From positions 1 through 6,508 of the forward strand of contig JAKMFK010000296.1 of the NCBI GenBank assembly GCA_022425465.1: 6,508 nucleotides of DNA. Direction: 5' to 3'. Below are positions 6,406-6,508 of the stretch, piece by piece (position 1 is the first letter of the stretch; each line of letters begins with the position of its first letter). This DNA is from Bacteroidia bacterium. GTDB lineage: Bacteria > Bacteroidota > Bacteroidia > NS11-12g > UBA9320. Under the pieces are notes generated by a model. That model was not told the DNA's origin, did not search any database, and saw nothing but the letters and a program-made list of their open reading frames with translations. Made by a program: the position numbers and the translations under genes.

Positions 6406-6508
6406 TCAGGCCGTGGGGAGTCGTTCCCGTTTTGTAACGAGATAGACCCCGACCAAAACAAAACCGATGGCAAGCCATTTGGTGGCATTCATTTGATCAG
6501 CACCCACA
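6406..6508 (-). CDS. C-terminal end of a probable EamA/DMT-family transporter (5' part outside window)
   Basis: Thirty-three codons and a TGA stop are visible, and the frame stays open to the window edge. The peptide reads VGADQMNATKWLAIGFVL followed by VGVYLVTKRERLPTA: a short polar stretch, one hydrophobic segment of about 15 residues beginning at WLAIG, then a basic tail. A Trp-led last helix ending in GVYLV plus a basic tail is typical of the last transmembrane helix of EamA (DMT superfamily) drug/metabolite exporters of the inner membrane. An internal ATG could give a 28-residue micro-protein, but the open frame continuing upstream and the family resemblance favour a truncated view of a larger gene. 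The 70 bp to the next start codon contain no strong hairpin. The family call rests on one helix, so it is moderate. Confidence 0.55.
   Translation of the reverse strand, partial: VGADQMNATKWLAIGFVLVGVYLVTKRERLPTA

Noticed and set aside
6336..6488. Upstream extension of the MAM gene frame to an ATG at 6488
   Set aside because: This part overlaps the end of the EamA-like gene in another frame, has no domain signal, and would bury the signal peptide 51 residues inside the protein.
1..6508. CRISPR array, insertion sequence, retron or toxin-antitoxin module
   Set aside because: No regularly spaced repeats, transposase, reverse transcriptase or toxin-antitoxin-like small gene pair is visible on either strand.

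Overview
The window looks like a piece of a Bacteroidota genome, most likely a flavobacterium. One protein carries a C-terminal type IX secretion (T9SS) sorting domain with a YPNP motif. The other proteins are Flavobacteriia-style modular surface proteins: SAYEIWL...GTEQDF repeats, a PKD-like module, a MAM domain, and an OmpA protein with an acidic linker. Start codons lack Shine-Dalgarno sequences, as is usual in this phylum. All supported genes are on the minus strand, so transcription runs from high to low coordinates.

Layout in transcription order. (1) 6508-6406: the last 33 codons of a membrane protein resembling the C-terminus of an EamA/DMT transporter, cut by the window edge. (2) 6335-5259: a secreted MAM plus DUF1566-like protein gene of relatively high G+C. 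It is broken by an in-frame TGA where Trp is expected, and it ends inside an Ig-like (DUF5011-type) module, so it is called a pseudogene. (3) 5232-243: a tight three-gene operon of clearly lower G+C, encoding an OmpA-family outer-membrane protein, a 1153-residue modular LRR-type surface protein and a small T9SS cargo protein. The first two genes overlap by 4 bp (ATGA) and the last two are 2 bp apart. (4) 242-1: a noncoding tail with a degenerate tRNA-Asn(GTT) 3' fragment and a likely rho-independent terminator.

The main observation is that an exact 18-bp direct repeat (ataattattaactggcaa) lies just upstream of the operon (5241-5258) and just downstream of it (198-215). The upstream copy abuts the stop codon of the truncated MAM gene and coincides with the shift in base composition. 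The operon has only 26 bp upstream of its first ATG, mostly this repeat, so it has little room for its own promoter. Together these suggest that the operon is a roughly 5-kb inserted or exchanged cassette of surface-protein genes placed behind a broken surface-protein gene and next to a tRNA remnant. No recombinase gene is visible, so the mechanism is inference.

A plausible joint role for the operon is a cell-surface adhesion or recognition complex. The OmpA protein would anchor in the outer membrane and peptidoglycan, the large LRR/Fn3-like protein would be the exposed binding element, and the small CTD protein would be an accessory secreted by T9SS. Only the domain-level calls are sequence-supported. 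The complex is a hypothesis.
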